Origin: Aurantiochytrium sp. KH105
Taxonomy: Eukaryota > Sar > Bigyra > Thraustochytrida > Thraustochytriidae
DNA: 64,000 bases
Direction of reading: 5' to 3'
Assembly (NCBI GenBank): GCA_003116975.1
Contig: BGKB01000084.1
Coordinates: forward strand, 62,001-126,000
Below the pieces are notes generated by a model that was not told where the DNA came from, searched no databases, and saw nothing but the letters and a program-made list of their open reading frames with translations. Shown in pieces: positions 38,601-47,406 of this stretch (positions are counted from its first letter, which is position 1; each line of letters starts with the position of its first letter). Position numbers and translations under genes: made by a program.

Positions 38601-39710
38601 ATGCAGGCGCGGCTGGCCGCGGCCTGGCGGGCGGGGCCCGTCGCCGCGCGCGCCAGAGACTTCCTCGCGGACGTGCGCGTGCGCGAGTTCGTGTTTGAGC
38701 CCACGATGGGGAGCGAGGACGCCGCCGTCGAAAAGGGCGACAACGATAAGAAGAAGGACGACCCTCGAGAAAAGCTGGAGGACGAGCCGCGGCTACACGA
38801 AGTCGAGGTCGATGTTGATGCTGATGCTGATGCTGATGCTGATGCCGTGGAAGCGCGCATCAGAGTGGTCTTTAATCCGAAGCGGAAAACAGAGAAACGC
38901 AAGGCATGCCCAGACCATGTCTTGGTTCGCGGGCCATGGGTGGAGTCCGCCTTTAACTTTTTCAAGGTACCGGACACCGAGGTTGTCCTACAGAATGAGA
39001 CAATTCGCGTCGTATTCAATGTTTTTCCCATTTGCGATCACCATTTTCTCGTACACAGCCAGCGTCCTCTTGCGCAGAACTTTGCCGACGCCGACTCGTT
39101 GCCATTTCTCATTTTCTCTTTGCAAATGGCCGTGGAACTGCGACCAGATCGCTGGCTCTTGGGCTTCAACTCCTTTGGATCCTTTGCAAGCGTCAATCAC
39201 TTGCACACGCACATCATGCCACACCCAATTCAAGGAAATGGACTCAGCGTCTTGGAGGCCGCCGCAGTGACGCCCTTTGCCGAGTACGAATGGGGCACAG
39301 TTCTTGCGCCATCGCACGCCGGGGCAAAGCACACTATCGAGTGCATAGTTTTTGAGCTCAGTGAAGACGATGAGCAGCTGGAAAGCTTTGCGGAAGCGCT
39401 CCGTTTGTTTCTGGGTGCGCTTGCGCAAGAGAATATTGCACACAACTTTTTGTCGCTTGATGTTCCGGGTCGACCGCTTCGCATCGCAATTTTCCCACGC
39501 GCAAAAGTATCATTTCCCAAGGAAGATGCGCGCGTGGTGCCTGGAGGCTTCGAGATCTTTGGCATGCCCATCGTCTTTGATCACGACTTCTTTGAATCTT
39601 TTTCTTCTCAAGACTACATGGACCTCCGTTGCGGGTGCGAGATGGATAGGACCCAGCTCGAGGACCTTTTGCAACTCATGCTACGGGTCTGGGCAGACGC
39701 AAGTCCGTGA
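38601..39710 (+). CDS. GDPGP1: GDP-hexose phosphorylase of the HIT family
   Basis: Resembles animal GDP-D-glucose phosphorylase (GDPGP1) and plant VTC2 GDP-L-galactose phosphorylase, HIT-superfamily enzymes that cleave GDP-sugars with phosphate. The length is 369 residues. The HIT-like core includes FNVFPICDHHFLVHSQRPLA and GFNSFGSFASVNHLHTHIMP at about residue 190-208, whose HLHTH supplies the catalytic histidine triad; GSFASVNHLH is typical of this branch. An (Asp-Ala/Val) run encoded by GATGCT repeats lies at about 71-83. The start is the first ATG after the divergent promoter. Whether it repairs GDP-glucose or feeds ascorbate synthesis cannot be decided from this sequence. Confidence 0.8.
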   Translation: MQARLAAAWRAGPVAARARDFLADVRVREFVFEPTMGSEDAAVEKGDNDKKKDDPREKLEDEPRLHEVEVDVDADADADADAVEARIRVVFNPKRKTEKRKACPDHVLVRGPWVESAFNFFKVPDTEVVLQNETIRVVFNVFPICDHHFLVHSQRPLAQNFADADSLPFLIFSLQMAVELRPDRWLLGFNSFGSFASVNHLHTHIMPHPIQGNGLSVLEAAAVTPFAEYEWGTVLAPSHAGAKHTIECIVFELSEDDEQLESFAEALRLFLGALAQENIAHNFLSLDVPGRPLRIAIFPRAKVSFPKEDARVVPGGFEIFGMPIVFDHDFFESFSSQDYMDLRCGCEMDRTQLEDLLQLMLRVWADASP

Positions 39711-39776
39711 GCAGCTATAATGAATGTAATGAGCAATACCTATGGCATGAATGAATAAGATTGGCTCTCTCCAAAA

Positions 39777-42122
39777 CTAAAAGAGGTCAAAAGGATTACC
39801 CTCTGCTTCTTCTTCTTCTTCTTGACTTGGTGCCTGCTGCGAGGCCTGCTGACTTGCTTGAGCATAAGGATTCGAAACTTGCGGCACTTGCTGACCACTC
39901 GTCGACGAAAGGGACGCGAAGGGATCCTGGCTGCCTCCGGACCCTTGAAATTGACCAAATGGATCCTGCGCGGCAGAACCTCCGGAAGAAAACGATCCTT
40001 GCTGTTGCAATTGTGCACCTTGCCCTTGCTGCTGCACTGGAAAGCTCTGTGAGGATCCTTCAAAGTTCTCGAAATCAGCATCTGAATCGCCGTTTCCACC
40101 CGTATGCTGCTGCTGATACGGCTGTGGTTTTTGATACTGCTGTGGCTGCTGATATTGCTGTGGCTGCGTACCCGAAAAGGACGACTGTTGCGTAGACGAA
40201 GGCTGCTGCATGCTTGAAAACGTTTGCGGTGAGCCCTGAAAGTCGCCAAAGTCTCCAAAGTCTCCGTCGTCACTTGATTGGTTTTGCTGTGGCTGTGTGT
40301 TTGGAAAAGACGGCTGTTGCGTCGACGAGGGCTGCTGCATGCTTGAAAACGGCTGTTCCGAGCCTTGAAAGTCGCCAAAATCTCCGAAATCCCCGTCGTC
40401 ACTCGACTGTTGTTGCTGTGGCTGTGTGCCCGAAACAGACGGCTGTTGCGTTGACGAGGGCTGCTGCATGTTCGAAAACGTTTGCGACGAGCCCTGAAAG
40501 TTGCCAAAGTCCCCACCGTCAGCTGACTGGTGATGCTGTGGCTGTGTGCCCGGATAAGACGGCTGCATTCCCTGAAATCCTCCTAGTGACGACTCGTCCT
40601 GCTGTTGCGGTTGCTGTTGCGGTTGCTGATGCTGCTGGTATTGCTGATGTTGCGGATTCGGGAATGACGATGAGGGACCTTGCATTTGACCCGGAGTGGA
40701 ATCATTGTGGGTATTGATGTCGTTGCTGTACTGTTGCGATGGCAACTGTTGTTGAGGATGATGCTGATACTGCTGCTGGTGCTGCTGGTGTTGAAACGGA
40801 GGGTATTGCGGAGGAGCCTGTGACTGTGTTTCTTGCATGTTCTGAAATCCACCCAAGGCGCCATTATTTAATTGTCGCTGAAATGGTTGCTGTTGTGCAC
40901 CTGGATGAGCTTCAAACGATCCAGTTGCAATGCCATTTTGCGTGCCGTGGGTATCCCCGCCCTGATATTGGTGAGTGCCTGCCTGCGAGCCGCTGGCTGA
41001 AGCCGAAGGTGCGGTACTTGACGTCGTCTCAAAAGACAAAGCTGCGAAAGGATCGTCCAATGATGTTGCACCTTGTCCCAAGGCATTGTTCTGCGACGAC
41101 GTAGACGCCATCTGCGATGCACCAAAGCCACCACTCGGCCCGAATTGTCCCTGAGGTTGCTGTTGATGCTGCTGATGCTGCGACGGAAAAGACTCCATCT
41201 GCGCCGACGGTGGCTGGGTAGAATTGTGAAACGCATCGGGCTGCCCTGGATTGAAAGCCTGTGGGGAGGAGAAGTCTCCCCAGTCATCATCATCATTGCT
41301 CTCATGGACGCCTGCTGAAGCGGATGCCCCATTACCCTGCGCGAAAGGCGCAGAAGGCTGCGTCATGTGCGGTCTTGACACTGGCGCCGAAGACCCGCTT
41401 GAGTACAGATCAAAACCGAACATGTCGTCTACTGGAGCAGATTTCTTTGGAGCAGCGTCACCAACCACAAGACGAGGTGCATTGGGCATGATCTCGTTAA
41501 TGTTTCGCGTCGGAGGTGGCGCAGAAAAGCCCGTCTCGCCGTCGGAGTCGGAGGAGCTCGAATCCTCGTCGCCAGCGGTTTTGGATTTGCGCTTCTTTAG
41601 CTTCTTTTTCTCCTTCTTTGCCGCCTTTTTAGCGGCCTTCTTGCGGGCCTTGGCCTCGGCGCGACGGCGTTCCTCCTCCGAATCGGTCGAGTCACTCGAG
41701 GACGAAGAGTCTTCTTCTGAAGATGATTCCGCCGCGGCTGCCTTTTTCTTACCCCCGCTGCTTTTGCACCAGCGACGATCCTGATACTTGTACATGACAA
41801 ACTTGCGAATACGATCGCGCTGACCAGGTGTCGGCTCTGGGAAGTCCTTTTCTTTATATTTTGCGAGCCAGATTTTGCGGGCAATTGCATTGCCTCCGTT
41901 GCGAATGCTTTGCATCTCCTCGTCGGTAAAGGTGCTCATACTGATGCCCTTGACCCGATAGCTAAACTCTCGCAGAATGCCACTGCAGCTCGTGCACACG
42001 AACGTGTTGAAGTTGAGGCAAATATAGCTCGGTCCGCGCTCGCCACACTCGAAGCAGAGTTTGTTGGCCTTGCTCTTTCGCTGCATACCCCGCAGGATCT
42101 TCACATTGCGGTCGTCCGCCAT
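39777..42122 (-). CDS. ArfGAP of the AGFG/HRB type
   Basis: A 781-residue protein that probably stimulates GTP hydrolysis on Arf and links to clathrin/EH-domain traffic. The N-terminal ArfGAP zinc finger has C23, C26, C43 and C46 (CX2CX16CX2C) and the catalytic-type arginine R51 in SGILRE, followed by RVKGISMSTFTDEEM as in AGFG proteins. A charged Lys/Glu/Ser region (about 125-200) follows. The rest is Gln-, Ser- and Pro-rich with many FG, DF and NPF-like motifs, ending NPFDLF. A 43-residue repeat containing GDFGDFGDFQGS occurs about three times (see repeat entry). The start MADDRNVKILRGMQRKSKAN fits the family. Confidence 0.85.
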   Translation of the reverse strand: MADDRNVKILRGMQRKSKANKLCFECGERGPSYICLNFNTFVCTSCSGILREFSYRVKGISMSTFTDEEMQSIRNGGNAIARKIWLAKYKEKDFPEPTPGQRDRIRKFVMYKYQDRRWCKSSGGKKKAAAAESSSEEDSSSSSDSTDSEEERRRAEAKARKKAAKKAAKKEKKKLKKRKSKTAGDEDSSSSDSDGETGFSAPPPTRNINEIMPNAPRLVVGDAAPKKSAPVDDMFGFDLYSSGSSAPVSRPHMTQPSAPFAQGNGASASAGVHESNDDDDWGDFSSPQAFNPGQPDAFHNSTQPPSAQMESFPSQHQQHQQQPQGQFGPSGGFGASQMASTSSQNNALGQGATSLDDPFAALSFETTSSTAPSASASGSQAGTHQYQGGDTHGTQNGIATGSFEAHPGAQQQPFQRQLNNGALGGFQNMQETQSQAPPQYPPFQHQQHQQQYQHHPQQQLPSQQYSNDINTHNDSTPGQMQGPSSSFPNPQHQQYQQHQQPQQQPQQQDESSLGGFQGMQPSYPGTQPQHHQSADGGDFGNFQGSSQTFSNMQQPSSTQQPSVSGTQPQQQQSSDDGDFGDFGDFQGSEQPFSSMQQPSSTQQPSFPNTQPQQNQSSDDGDFGDFGDFQGSPQTFSSMQQPSSTQQSSFSGTQPQQYQQPQQYQKPQPYQQQHTGGNGDSDADFENFEGSSQSFPVQQQGQGAQLQQQGSFSSGGSAAQDPFGQFQGSGGSQDPFASLSSTSGQQVPQVSNPYAQASQQASQQAPSQEEEEEAEGNPFDLF
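40195..40560 (-). repeat. 129-bp tandem repeats in the ArfGAP gene
   Basis: About three copies of a 129-bp (43-residue) unit encoding MQQPSSTQQ, then TQPQQ and SSDDGDFGDFGDFQG. The copies are nearly identical, so the expansion is recent or homogenised. Confidence 0.8.
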
Positions 42123-43062
42123 GACGGCGAGTCAATCAAATGGGTGCACCACGTGAGCCAAGCCGACCCGCGTCGCAAGGGAGGGAAAAAGGTAAACGCG
42201 CCCGGCGTCGCGAGGCCCAAGCCAACCCGATCGTTCGGAAAGGCCGTCGCAGCCTCTGTGAGGTCTCAGCCGCCTGCCAGTTCTCTGTCGGCGCAGTTGC
42301 GACGCGCCTGCTCTCTTTCTCTCCCTGCCTGCCTCCCTCCGTGTCTTTCCCTCACGCGCGCGCCACGCGTCGTCGCTGCTCTGGCTGCGACTCAGGCCCG
42401 AGAGGCTTGTTCGTTTCTCGATTTGTTTGCTTGGGCCTGCCTGCCAGGACACGACCACGCCGTGAAACGGAACGGCATCAACAGAACAACCGGCGGCGGC
42501 GGCGTCGGAGTCGAGTTTTACTTGTACATGTTAGCGCAGCGAAATGAGCCAGTATTGGCGGATGCTTGCTTTGTTGCACGGCGTGACCTGGCTGCAAGAA
42601 GCTACTTTTGTCTTTGCCTGACCTTGGAAAGGAATGCATCGCGGTAAGAAGAGGTTATTTACAACACATTGGCAAAATGCACTGTAAACATATTTTCGGA
42701 AATGAACGTATACATACCTACCTGCGACATTGCTGATTACTTTATCTTTATTCTCTCAAAGGCCAATTTCGCCCTAGAACAGCTGTGCGCGATCGATCCG
42801 ATCGCCCAGCCAGACCTGCTTTTCCAGCCCGCCCGCCAATGCCCTGCCCGAGCTGCAGATTCGAGAGGACGGCCGGGGAAGAAGGGAAGAACAACCCATT
42901 TTTGGACAACCCATTTCCAGAACAACCCAATCTTGGGTGGTCCTGGCATGACTGGCGGCGGGGCGGGCGGTGGCAGAACTGCAAGCGGGGAGCTCTGCGC
43001 CGCGCGTGGTGGGCAGGGCTGTTGCGGACGGGGCTACGGCGTCGCGCAAGAGGGTTGGCACG
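42123..43062. other. Divergent intergenic region, ArfGAP and NOC2
   Basis: This 940-bp divergent spacer has pyrimidine-rich CTGCCTGCC sequence (42300-42350) and three closely spaced copies of ACAACCCA at 42891-42929 about 150 bp upstream of NOC2. No gene seen. Confidence 0.5.
42889..42930 (+). promoter_or_regulatory. Triple ACAACCCA element upstream of NOC2
   Basis: Three direct copies of (G)AACAACCCA or GACAACCCA spaced about 14-16 bp apart. The regular spacing upstream of a ribosome-biogenesis gene suggests a transcription factor site; this is inference. Confidence 0.3.
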
Positions 43063-45720
43063 ATGGGCCGCAAGCAGACGAAGAAGCTCATTCAGAAGTT
43101 CGTCAAGAAGCAAAAGGTTTCTGGCAAGTCCGCTGCCGTCTCGGGGGTCAAGTCCTCGAGCCTGGCCAAGACCAGCAAGGGCGCCAGGGCCATCGACAGC
43201 GCCAGAAAGAAGTCTGGCGGGCCCACGGTGCAGTCCTTAATTGCCAAGGAGTTCAAGAAGCGCAAGCGCGCTGGCGGTGACCCTGTTTCCGCAAAGGACG
43301 CCAAAACCGATGCCGAAAAGACGGCAAAGCGCAAACTCTTTGACGGCGAGACCGGCAAGGCTGTAGCAAAGGCCACCGCCAATGGAAACGACGATGACGA
43401 CGTGGAAGAGGGCCCCTCGGCCATCAACGGCGCCATGAGCATCGAGGATTTTCTTGCCGGCGGCTTCAAGGCCGACCCGGGAAGTGACGAGGATGATGAG
43501 GACGATGAGGATGATGCGGCTCAGCTTGATGATGACGACGACGACGAGGATGAGGAGGAGGACGATGAAGAAGAAGAAGAAGAAGAAGAAGAAGAAGAAG
43601 AAGAAGAAGACACGCCAAAGTCGAATGGCGCGAAAACGGCCAAGACCAAGACTGGCAAGACCAAGGCGGACGAGGAATCCGATGAGGAGGAGGACGATGA
43701 GGAGGAGGACGAATCAGATGACGAAGAAGCCGCGGAGCGCCACAAGGCAGAACTCGAGGCTCTCAAGGAAAAAGACCCCGAGTTCTACAAATATCTTCAG
43801 CAAGAAAATGCCGAGCTTCTCAAGTTCGGTGAAAGCGACGATGAAGATGGAGATGAAGATGCGGACAAAGCGGCCGAGGCTGAAAACGACGCAGAAAAGC
43901 CCCAAAAGGATGGCAAGACCGTGGTCTCCTTTGTCTACCTTCGCAAGCTGGAAAAGGAACTCAAGGACGCACCGAGCCTCAAGACCATCAAGACCATGGT
44001 GCGCATCTTTGCCACGGTCGAGAGCGAACTCAGCACTCCCGAAGGCGAAGAGAAGGCAGAGTCTAACTTTCGCGTTCCGAACGAACTTGCCAAGGAGCGC
44101 GTTCTCCGCGTCGCAATGACGCGGCTTGCTACGGCCTTTGATACCTTTCTTTCGCTGCAGCGTCCCAAGATTGCTGGACGGCGCAAGATCGTCTCGTCAC
44201 ACAAGCGTTGGTCGAAATTGAGCCCGGTGGCCTCGTCGTTCCTGGGTGCAGTTGTCCGACTCATGTCAGCGACCATCCCCGAGGATCTTCAGAGTTTTGT
44301 GCTCCGTCATCTTTTGCCATACGGCATTTACATTTGCGGGTTGCCACCCAAGGTGCTTCGCAAATTTGTCAAGGTGCTCACCACCATTTGGGGCAATTCT
44401 CGCACTGCTGACCGCGCCCGTCTTCTGGCGTTCTCTTGTCTGAGGCGCCTCGCGACAGAGTGCGGGACTGGACCGTTGCCCGATATCCTCAAGCCTGTCT
44501 ATCTCGAGTTTGTGCGCGGTTCCAAGCACAGCAATGCTCAGGAGTCTGGCCGTATTGCCATGCAGGCCAAGTGTCTTGTGGACCTTTTTGGCATTGATCT
44601 TAGCGTGACGTACCAATTGGCCTTTGTCTACATTCGCCAGCTGGCTCTGCACTTGCGCGCGGCCATCATCTCGAAGACTTCCGAGTCCACGCGGGGCGTG
44701 TACGGCTGGCAATTTGTGCATTGTCTCCGTCTCTGGGGCGTCGTACTCAGCTCGTACCCGGGTACTCCCAAGGCTGACGAAAAGGGCGCCGCCGCGACTG
44801 CCGACGATCATCAGCTTCGTTCCCTTATTTACCCGCTCATCCAGGTGATCACCGGCACCATTCGTCTGGCGCCCGCCGCGCGCAACTTTCCCGTGCGTTT
44901 CCATTGTGTCGCAATCCTCAACAATCTCACCCGCTCGTCGCGTTTTTACATTCCATGCGCGCCCCTCCTGCTCGACGTGCTCGCCTGCAAAGAGCTCCAG
45001 GAGAGACCTTCGCAAGCAACAATGGTCAAGGAGCCCAAGCTCGAAGATATTCTCTCGTTGAACAAAAACGCGCTTGCGATGGCACCCACACAGATTGCTC
45101 TTGTGCGCCGCACCACCGAGCTTCTCGAGGACTTTCTTGATAGTAATCGCTTTTCCATCGCCTTTCCCGAGGTTGCCTTTCCTGTTGCCGCTGCGTTGCG
45201 ATCGTTCCGGCGCAAATGCAAGGTGCCGCGGGCGCGTGAGGAGGTCAAGGCCCTCATTTCCAAAATCGATGGCTGGATCGAGTCGATCAAGCAGAAACGC
45301 GAAAAGTCAGATTTTGCGCCAAACAACGTCGCCCGGATGAACGCCTTTCTCAGCGAGGAGGAAGAAGCTGCTCGTGCTCAGCGCGCGATTGAAAAGGCTG
45401 CTGCCTTGTCGGCTGCCGAAAGTACCGCTCTTCATCCAGAGAATCTTGAAGCCGCTGCTGCCGAGGTCGACGACGAGGATGATGATGACGAGGTCGAAGA
45501 TTCTGCAGAAGCCGAGGATGACCAGGATGACAACGAAGACGCCGAAGCGAACGATGAAAGCAGTGACGAGGAGGATGAAGAGGAGACACCAGCCCCTAAG
45601 ACCAAGAAATCAGCCAAGAAGCCCACATCCAAAAAGGCTGCCGTAGCAAAGAAGGACATTGGCGACGAGGATGAAGGTGATCTCGTCGAAGACATGGAGA
45701 TGTCCTCGGACGAAGAGTAA
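43063..45720 (+). CDS. NOC2: Nucleolar complex protein 2 (60S ribosome biogenesis)
   Basis: NOC2 pairs with NOC1 or NOC3 to move pre-60S particles from nucleolus to nucleoplasm. The protein has 885 residues. The N-terminus is basic (MGRKQTKKLIQKFVKKQK), then long acidic clusters (about 125-230, including a polyglutamate run). The NOC2 domain (about 380-730) is well conserved: SVTYQLAFVYIRQLALHLRA, GWQFVHCLRLWGVVLSSYPG, IYPLIQVITGTIRLAPAARN and FPVRFHCVAILNNL. An acidic Lys/Glu tail ends the protein. The first ATG of the conserved frame is 43063. No intron is needed. Confidence 0.95.
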   Translation: MGRKQTKKLIQKFVKKQKVSGKSAAVSGVKSSSLAKTSKGARAIDSARKKSGGPTVQSLIAKEFKKRKRAGGDPVSAKDAKTDAEKTAKRKLFDGETGKAVAKATANGNDDDDVEEGPSAINGAMSIEDFLAGGFKADPGSDEDDEDDEDDAAQLDDDDDDEDEEEDDEEEEEEEEEEEEEEDTPKSNGAKTAKTKTGKTKADEESDEEEDDEEEDESDDEEAAERHKAELEALKEKDPEFYKYLQQENAELLKFGESDDEDGDEDADKAAEAENDAEKPQKDGKTVVSFVYLRKLEKELKDAPSLKTIKTMVRIFATVESELSTPEGEEKAESNFRVPNELAKERVLRVAMTRLATAFDTFLSLQRPKIAGRRKIVSSHKRWSKLSPVASSFLGAVVRLMSATIPEDLQSFVLRHLLPYGIYICGLPPKVLRKFVKVLTTIWGNSRTADRARLLAFSCLRRLATECGTGPLPDILKPVYLEFVRGSKHSNAQESGRIAMQAKCLVDLFGIDLSVTYQLAFVYIRQLALHLRAAIISKTSESTRGVYGWQFVHCLRLWGVVLSSYPGTPKADEKGAAATADDHQLRSLIYPLIQVITGTIRLAPAARNFPVRFHCVAILNNLTRSSRFYIPCAPLLLDVLACKELQERPSQATMVKEPKLEDILSLNKNALAMAPTQIALVRRTTELLEDFLDSNRFSIAFPEVAFPVAAALRSFRRKCKVPRAREEVKALISKIDGWIESIKQKREKSDFAPNNVARMNAFLSEEEEAARAQRAIEKAAALSAAESTALHPENLEAAAAEVDDEDDDDEVEDSAEAEDDQDDNEDAEANDESSDEEDEEETPAPKTKKSAKKPTSKKAAVAKKDIGDEDEGDLVEDMEMSSDEE
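43565..43612 (+). repeat. GAA/GAG run (polyglutamate in NOC2)
   Basis: About 16 consecutive GAA/GAG codons in the acidic region of NOC2. Confidence 0.9.
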
Positions 45721-46051
45721 AAGTAAACAGTTCAATCAATCATCTTGACGAGACAATAAAGAGAATGTCCGTACACTTTGCTTCATCATACACCTCTTTT
45801 TTGCAAGCTGAAAGTGGCGTCTTGCTCGCTTTCAGCCACCTAAAAGGGAAGGCACCCCCCCGCAAAAAACAAAAAAACAAACAAAGAAAAAGTCAAGCTT
45901 GACTCTCAGTGACGGATGGCGCAGGAGCGGCCACAGCAGCCACCACTTGTCACGATAGCTAAAAGAGCCAAGAGCTCAAACTCCCTTCAGACATCGCCAA
46001 GGGTCGGCGCGCAGCTGGCTGAGACGCAGGACCTTTCTGTATCCCTGCGCC
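45721..46051. other. Spacer between NOC2 and DPH7
   Basis: The 331-bp spacer has an A-rich stretch (45864-45894, CAAAAAAC/AAACAAACAAAG). No gene seen. Confidence 0.6.
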
Positions 46052-47239
46052 ATGGCGACAACAGTCCCAGCCGCAGAGCCAGCGCTCACGAAAGACAACC
46101 TTGGAGAGGTCCACATCGTGGCCCTCGCCAAATGCGGCGACTGCGCGGAACGACGACCCCTCCAAGATGAAGGCGTACCCGCTGACGGCACGACTGTCGC
46201 GCTCGCACTTGCAACATACGAGCTCGACAAAACCACAAACAAACGGAAAGGACAGATTGTGCCTTGTACAGTTGCTATTGCCCAAGACAGCGCGTGCGAT
46301 CAAAGTCCCACATACAAACTTTGTCCGCAGACCGACGTCGCGGATCTCGCCGGAGTCTTTGACATCAAATGGAGCGCCGACGGAAACCTGCTCGCATCCG
46401 CGCACGCAGATGGAACCTGCCAAATTCGTACAGTAGCAAGTTTGCACGAGGCCACACCCCTCGCTGCTGCTCAGCTACAGACAGAAGACGACGAAGAGGA
46501 GGTTGAGGCAAGCGAATCTTGCTTTTGCCTTTCGCTTGACTGGAACGACCGCGCAGGCTGCGCACCAGGCGAAGCCAAGTTGGCCGTCAGCCGCTCGGAT
46601 GGCAAGTTGTCGGTACTGGCAATGCGCTCTGATGGCCTAGACGCTGTGCACACGTGGGACGCCCATGCCTACCCTGGTCCAGCGCCAGCCGAGGTGTGGA
46701 TCACTGCTTTCGACTGCTTCGATCCCCAGGTTATCATAAGTGGCGCCGACGAGGCCAAACTCAAATTGTGGGACCAACGCGTCGGCACTGACATGCCTCT
46801 CGGGGTTTGCAACGTGCACGACGCTGGGGTGTGCAGTGCTCAATTCCATCCACGCAAACCAAATGTTTTCGCCACCGGATCCTACGATAGCCATGTTCGC
46901 ATTTGGGACAAGCGCAATCTCAAAGAACCGACCTTGGAACCCCTTGACACGAGTGGCGGCGTCTGGCGCGTCAAGTGGCACCCAAGGGATGATGATAGGC
47001 TGCTGGTTGCAGCCATGCGCTCAGGTTTTATTGAAACGAAAATCTCGACGTCAAACGCGAAACTCGAGCCGCTTCGATTTTACCGAGACAACTTCGAACC
47101 CGGCCGCTGGGAGGCTCTAGGCTACGGTGTAGACTGGCTGCGGGTCAGCGGCCAATCAGCTGATCTTATTGTGGGAGCCTCCTTTTACGATCGCAAGGGA
47201 TATCTATTTTCTCCAACTCAATGCACAGCTGTTCAATAA
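46052..47239 (+). CDS. DPH7: Diphthine methyltransferase (DPH7/WDR85-type WD40 protein)
   Basis: DPH7 is a WD40 esterase that removes the methyl group from an intermediate during diphthamide synthesis on elongation factor 2. The protein has 395 residues. The second half fits the family well: ITAFDCFDPQVIISGADEAK, then LKLWDQR, NVFATGSYDSHVRIWDKR and GGVWRVKWHPRDDDRLLVAA. YGVDWL and a GASFYDR motif lie close to the end. The N-terminal part is longer and less conserved, with an acidic insert (EDDEEEVEASES) at about residue 150. The start is the first ATG after a stop. It converges with ASPM. Confidence 0.85.
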   Translation: MATTVPAAEPALTKDNLGEVHIVALAKCGDCAERRPLQDEGVPADGTTVALALATYELDKTTNKRKGQIVPCTVAIAQDSACDQSPTYKLCPQTDVADLAGVFDIKWSADGNLLASAHADGTCQIRTVASLHEATPLAAAQLQTEDDEEEVEASESCFCLSLDWNDRAGCAPGEAKLAVSRSDGKLSVLAMRSDGLDAVHTWDAHAYPGPAPAEVWITAFDCFDPQVIISGADEAKLKLWDQRVGTDMPLGVCNVHDAGVCSAQFHPRKPNVFATGSYDSHVRIWDKRNLKEPTLEPLDTSGGVWRVKWHPRDDDRLLVAAMRSGFIETKISTSNAKLEPLRFYRDNFEPGRWEALGYGVDWLRVSGQSADLIVGASFYDRKGYLFSPTQCTAVQ

Positions 47240-47383
47240 CTATGCTGCTTGACGTTGGTAAGAATTAGGACAATGGTATCCTCTTTATATTGTATTATCA
47301 TGATTACGTGAACAAGCCATCATTTCCACAAAATTTATCATACATTCTTCTTTATCCATCTGAACCTGGACCTATACCAAGGC

Positions 47384-47391
47384 TAGGCCTA
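47384..47391. other. TAGGCCTA palindrome, copy 6
   Basis: Perfect 8-bp palindrome between the convergent DPH7 and ASPM genes, 16 bp from the ASPM stop. Confidence 0.6.
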
Positions 47392-47406
47392 GTTGGCTGG
47401 TCTAGC

